Assembly (NCBI GenBank): GCA_016787525.1
Contig: JAEUUP010000169.1
Coordinates: 1 to 44,536, forward strand
Length of the DNA stretch: 44,536 nt
Source: Saprospiraceae bacterium
Lineage (GTDB): Bacteria > Bacteroidota > Bacteroidia > Chitinophagales > Saprospiraceae
Reading direction: 5' to 3'
Every line of letters starts with the position of its first letter. The first letter of the stretch is position 1. Of this stretch, positions 42,337-44,536 are shown in pieces. A program made the position numbers and the translations under genes. The notes under the pieces are model-generated. The model did no database searches. It was not told the DNA's origin and was given only the letters and a program-made list of their open reading frames with translations.

Positions 42337-43755
42337 ATGCGAAATAAGTTGCAGAAATTCACGGACTTTGCCAATGGTCTCTTGCCACACGAGACCGAGT
42401 ACCTGCTTTCTGTACAACAGTTTCAAGACAAGAAAAAATTAGATATTTTAGAACAAATAGATTTTAATTGCAAAAACATACATCTTTTTAAGCCATTTGA
42501 CGAAGAAGTTGATAAACGCAAATATTCGAACCTCAAAACATGGATTGAAGAACACCTTGCAGAGATAGACGTTGATGCCCAATACGATTGGATTGCCCGC
42601 ACCAATCAGAGCATTATGACCGACTCGATTACGCCCGAAGAAGAAAAAAATTTACTCAAAACCATCAAAGACTACCCCCTCAGTACCGCTTTTTATTTTA
42701 TCAAGTTTTATGAATTGGTCAAAGATTATCGGCAGTTTCTACTGATTCGGATGCGTTATGCAGAGCATCGGCAGGCAGATAACTTCTTGAAAGACAATAA
42801 AGAACGCTACGACTATTGTAGTGCTGTTTCTGAAAAAATGCACGAAGCGACGCTGGATATTGTGCATCAATACAGTCAACACGATGTAGAGCCGCCACAC
42901 GATTGGGAGTCATGGCTGACGAATTGTTTCTACGATGAAAAATTGGATGGTTTGAATCGCTATTTGGCACTCGTACGCTTGACTTTTTTATACAACAACT
43001 ACCGAAAGTTTGAGAAGCTGTTGGTTAATTATGATGCCATAGATGCCTTATTTCGCAAAGGAATTTACTATTCTAAACGGCTTTTGGTCAATTACTATGG
43101 CAATCGGTTGCTTTTGCATACGCGATTCAATGAATTTGACAAAGCTGAATACTATGGTTATCTGTCAACAAGGGTTAAAAACAACGACTATTTGCACTAT
43201 ATCAACAATCTTTGTTCGATTTTACTGAGGGGACGAAAAAATGAGGCAGCTCTCAAACTTATGCGTCAAGCGCATCCCGAAATGAAACGGACACAAAGCT
43301 TTCACAACAAAATCGGTTTTATGGGCTTTTATACAAAAGCCTTGAATGTCAATGGTTTGTGCCGAAATGGTGAAAGTTATGTGGAGTCTTTTTTGCGTGT
43401 TTATAAAAATGAGGTGTTCGAGCATCGTTGGCATTTGTTTTTCACAGCTTATTTGGAGTCGCTTTTAGGACAAAAGAAATATGTCAAATTATTACAAATC
43501 GTTAAACGCTTCAAGTTGCTTGACCGTGAACGGCAATACCGCAAAAATGCCGCTTATCTGCCTACTGTCTTGCTCTACAACGCTTTGGCAGAGTTTAAAG
43601 ATGAAAAAATAACATTTAAAGATTTGAACAAGGTTTTTCAGCAAGAAAAAACCGCTTTTGCCGACCGAAAAGACCGTCAGCAGCAGTTTTTAGATGTCGC
43701 AAAAACCATCGGTGAACATTTGACTGATGGGGAACGCAGCCGTCTGAACATCTGA
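42337..43755 (+). CDS. Hypothetical protein, 472 aa, helical
   Basis: No family recognised. The protein is rich in Lys, Leu, Tyr, Phe and Asn, lacks signal peptide and membrane segments, and looks all-helical. Repeated helix pairs with aromatic residues (YYSKRLLVNYYGNRLLLHTRF, KAEYYGYLSTRVKNNDYLHY, FFTAYLESLLGQKKYVKLLQI) suggest a TPR-like solenoid in residues about 200-440. It lies downstream of the FabG-like gene on the same strand, separated by an inverted repeat, and converges on phaB. Repeat sites at 42676 and 43223 encode Pro-Leu-Ser and Leu-Arg-Gly. A granule-associated or scaffold role near PHB genes would be speculation. Confidence 0.7.
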   Translation: MRNKLQKFTDFANGLLPHETEYLLSVQQFQDKKKLDILEQIDFNCKNIHLFKPFDEEVDKRKYSNLKTWIEEHLAEIDVDAQYDWIARTNQSIMTDSITPEEEKNLLKTIKDYPLSTAFYFIKFYELVKDYRQFLLIRMRYAEHRQADNFLKDNKERYDYCSAVSEKMHEATLDIVHQYSQHDVEPPHDWESWLTNCFYDEKLDGLNRYLALVRLTFLYNNYRKFEKLLVNYDAIDALFRKGIYYSKRLLVNYYGNRLLLHTRFNEFDKAEYYGYLSTRVKNNDYLHYINNLCSILLRGRKNEAALKLMRQAHPEMKRTQSFHNKIGFMGFYTKALNVNGLCRNGESYVESFLRVYKNEVFEHRWHLFFTAYLESLLGQKKYVKLLQIVKRFKLLDRERQYRKNAAYLPTVLLYNALAEFKDEKITFKDLNKVFQQEKTAFADRKDRQQQFLDVAKTIGEHLTDGERSRLNI

Positions 43756-43776
43756 AAATACTGAGGGGGAAAAAAA

Positions 43777-43804
43777 TGTGCGCTTGGTTGATACCAAACG
43801 CACA
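43777..43804 (-). terminator. Terminator of phaB
   Basis: TGTGCGCTTGGT (43777-43788) pairs with ACCAAACGCACA (43793-43804) with one mismatch and a 4-base loop. Reading leftward it is followed by a run of T. It lies 47 bp past the phaB stop, between convergent genes and beside the repeat site at 43759. Confidence 0.85.
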
Positions 43805-43850
43805 CCTACTTCACTAATCTTAAAACAGTTCAACTATATCAAAATGCACA

Positions 43851-44536
43851 TTACTGCATATGTTGACCACCATTGATGGCAATATTTGCACCCGTGATAA
43901 AGGCAGATTTTTCAGAAGCCAAGAACGAAACAAGTTGCGCGATTTCGTCAGTGCCGCCCAAACGACCGACTGGAATGGTCTTGATAATTTCGTTACGTAC
44001 GTCTTCTCTGACTGCCATAACCATATCCGTTCCGATATAACCCGGTGAAATAGTGTTGACCGTAATGCCTTTTGAAGCCACTTCGACCGCTAATGTTTTT
44101 GTGAAACCATGCATACCCGCTTTGGCCGCCGAATAGTTGGCTTGCCCAAACTGCCCCCGCTGACCGTTGACAGATGAAATATTGATAATTCGTCCCCATT
44201 TTTGATCAATCATTGAATTAATAACGTGGCGAGAGCAATTGAAAACACTGTCTAAGTTTGATGACATCACAGCGTCCCAGTTTTCTTTCGACATTTTGCG
44301 GAAAGCACCATCCCGTGTGATACCTGCATTGTTGACCAAAATATCAACATTGCCATGGTCTTTTTCGATGGCTTCAATCATCGCGCCGACTTCATTGTAG
44401 TCACCCACATCGGCTTTGTAGAGATAGACATTTGTGTAACCTTCAGCACGCATCATGGCAATCCATTCATCGGCTTTGTTTTGAGTCCGATAGTTGCCAC
44501 AAACGATATAACCATCGTTGTGCAGTGCTTTGCACA
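43851..44536 (-). CDS. phaB: PhaB, acetoacetyl-CoA reductase, main part (continues across the joint at 1-208)
   Basis: The bulk of a 250-residue NADPH-dependent acetoacetyl-CoA reductase, which makes (R)-3-hydroxybutyryl-CoA for polyhydroxybutyrate. NNAGITRDGAFRKM, RIINISSVNGQRGQFGQANYSAAKAG (Ser, Tyr and Lys of the catalytic set) and the NGGQHMQ end are specific to PhaB among short-chain dehydrogenases. The apparent start at 44456 (MMRAEGYTN) is internal; the true start is at 208 after circularisation, 49 codons further upstream. It has its own terminator and converges on the 472-aa gene. No PHA synthase gene accompanies it on the plasmid. Confidence 0.95.
   Translation of the reverse strand, partial: CKALHNDGYIVCGNYRTQNKADEWIAMMRAEGYTNVYLYKADVGDYNEVGAMIEAIEKDHGNVDILVNNAGITRDGAFRKMSKENWDAVMSSNLDSVFNCSRHVINSMIDQKWGRIINISSVNGQRGQFGQANYSAAKAGMHGFTKTLAVEVASKGITVNTISPGYIGTDMVMAVREDVRNEIIKTIPVGRLGGTDEIAQLVSFLASEKSAFITGANIAINGGQHMQ
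44396..44536. repeat. Terminal overlap, copy 2 (circular-contig redundancy)
   Basis: Second copy of bases 1-141. It should be counted once; all of it is coding sequence of phaB. Confidence 0.95.

Larger units (their letters stand above)
1088..42685 (-). repeat. TACTGAGGGG dispersed repeat, copies in - orientation (22)
   Basis: Exact CCCCTCAGTA begins at 1088, 1429, 2075, 3026, 3912, 5343, 5458, 16445, 18400, 23578, 23914, 25558, 26739, 28351, 28578, 30079, 31236, 32081, 39364, 40481, 41132 and 42676. Two lie between genes (23578, 41132). Runs of seven C occur at 18400, 28351, 28578, 30079 and 40481. A near match (CCCCTCAGTG) is at 28705. The span given covers the set; each copy is 10 bp. Confidence 0.97.
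3704..43768 (+). repeat. TACTGAGGGG dispersed repeat, copies in + orientation (25)
   Basis: Exact TACTGAGGGG begins at 3704, 6593, 6734, 8222, 8685, 9117, 11027, 13960, 14238, 15590, 16170, 20317, 21157, 22120, 30650, 31412, 31748, 32709, 35391, 35866, 36305, 36682, 38230, 43223 and 43759. Most are preceded by A or T, and many have one to three extra G. Eight lie between genes (8685, 9117, 13960, 22120, 31412, 35391, 36305, 43759). Near matches are at 8764 (last base T), 12559 (GAGGAG) and 19927 (GAGAGG). The span given covers the set; each copy is 10 bp. Confidence 0.97.

Noticed and set aside
1088-43768. The 10-mer as a footprint of a mobile element or a terminator half
   Set aside because: No longer sequence is shared around the copies, no paired inverted copies form stems, and most copies lie inside intact reading frames.
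1088-43768. The 10-mer as a Chi- or KOPS-like polar site
   Set aside because: Taking the origin near 18.9 kb, both halves of the circle carry nearly equal numbers in each orientation (about 12:11 and 13:11). Polar sites would be biased. A chromosome count is still needed.

Overview
The window is a complete circular replicon of about 44,395 bp, opened inside a gene. Bases 1-141 are repeated exactly at 44396-44536, and an acetoacetyl-CoA reductase gene (phaB) reads across the joint. A Rep_3-type initiator with five tandem 21-bp iterons and a ParA/ribbon-helix-helix partition pair make it a plasmid. The host is a member of the Bacteroidota: there is a SusC/SusD/SusE set, lipoproteins and sensor kinases of that phylum, TAnnTTTG-type promoters and few Shine-Dalgarno sequences. 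Genus cannot be fixed from the sequence. I see no relaxase, conjugation gene, transposase, tRNA or rRNA.

Layout (circular). (1) 39.9-44.5 kb and 0-0.2 kb: polyhydroxybutyrate-precursor genes: thiolase (PhaA-like), a FabG-like reductase, PhaB and an unknown 472-aa protein. (2) 0.4-6.3 kb: two paralogous alpha/beta hydrolases (one cytoplasmic, one lipoprotein), a third hydrolase, an acyl-CoA ligase and a KAS III-like enzyme with altered active-site residues. (3) 6.5-12.5 kb: a GH13 glucosidase lipoprotein, then a gene-poor stretch full of long inverted repeats with an orphan gene, a 7-TM protein and another unknown protein. (4) 12.7-15.8 kb: papain-like cysteine protease, NarL-type response regulator and histidine kinase. 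(5) 15.9-18.5 kb: GH29 alpha-fucosidase and glycosylasparaginase, a pair suited to N-glycan breakdown. (6) 18.5-22.1 kb: origin, rep, parA and a small RHH protein. (7) 22.2-37.3 kb: a starch/maltodextrin utilisation locus (SusE, SusD, SusC, two GH13 enzymes, two esterases, a zinc alcohol dehydrogenase, a PhyH-type dioxygenase) with a divergent AraC regulator. (8) 37.5-39.6 kb: GH53 endo-galactanase and a BRO-N protein.

The most striking feature is not a gene. The 10-mer TACTGAGGGG (or its complement CCCCTCAGTA) occurs 47 times exactly, about once per 0.95 kb, where fewer than 0.1 would be expected by chance. It occurs about equally on both strands, 37 times inside genes and 10 times between them. 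It leaves recurring tripeptides (TEG, LRG, PSV, PLS) in unrelated proteins. Density, asymmetry, lack of replichore polarity and tolerance inside genes resemble the DNA uptake sequences of Neisseria and Pasteurellaceae; that function is an inference here. A second regulatory finding is a perfect dyad, ATATAGA-NN-TCTATAT, sitting on the promoter regions of both phaB and the FabG-like reductase, which suggests one repressor for the PHB-precursor genes.

Together the genes would let the host take up and hydrolyse alpha-glucans (and trim galactan and glycoprotein glycans), and turn acetyl-CoA into (R)-3-hydroxybutyryl-CoA. No PHA synthase is on the plasmid, so a polymer-forming step would have to be chromosomal.
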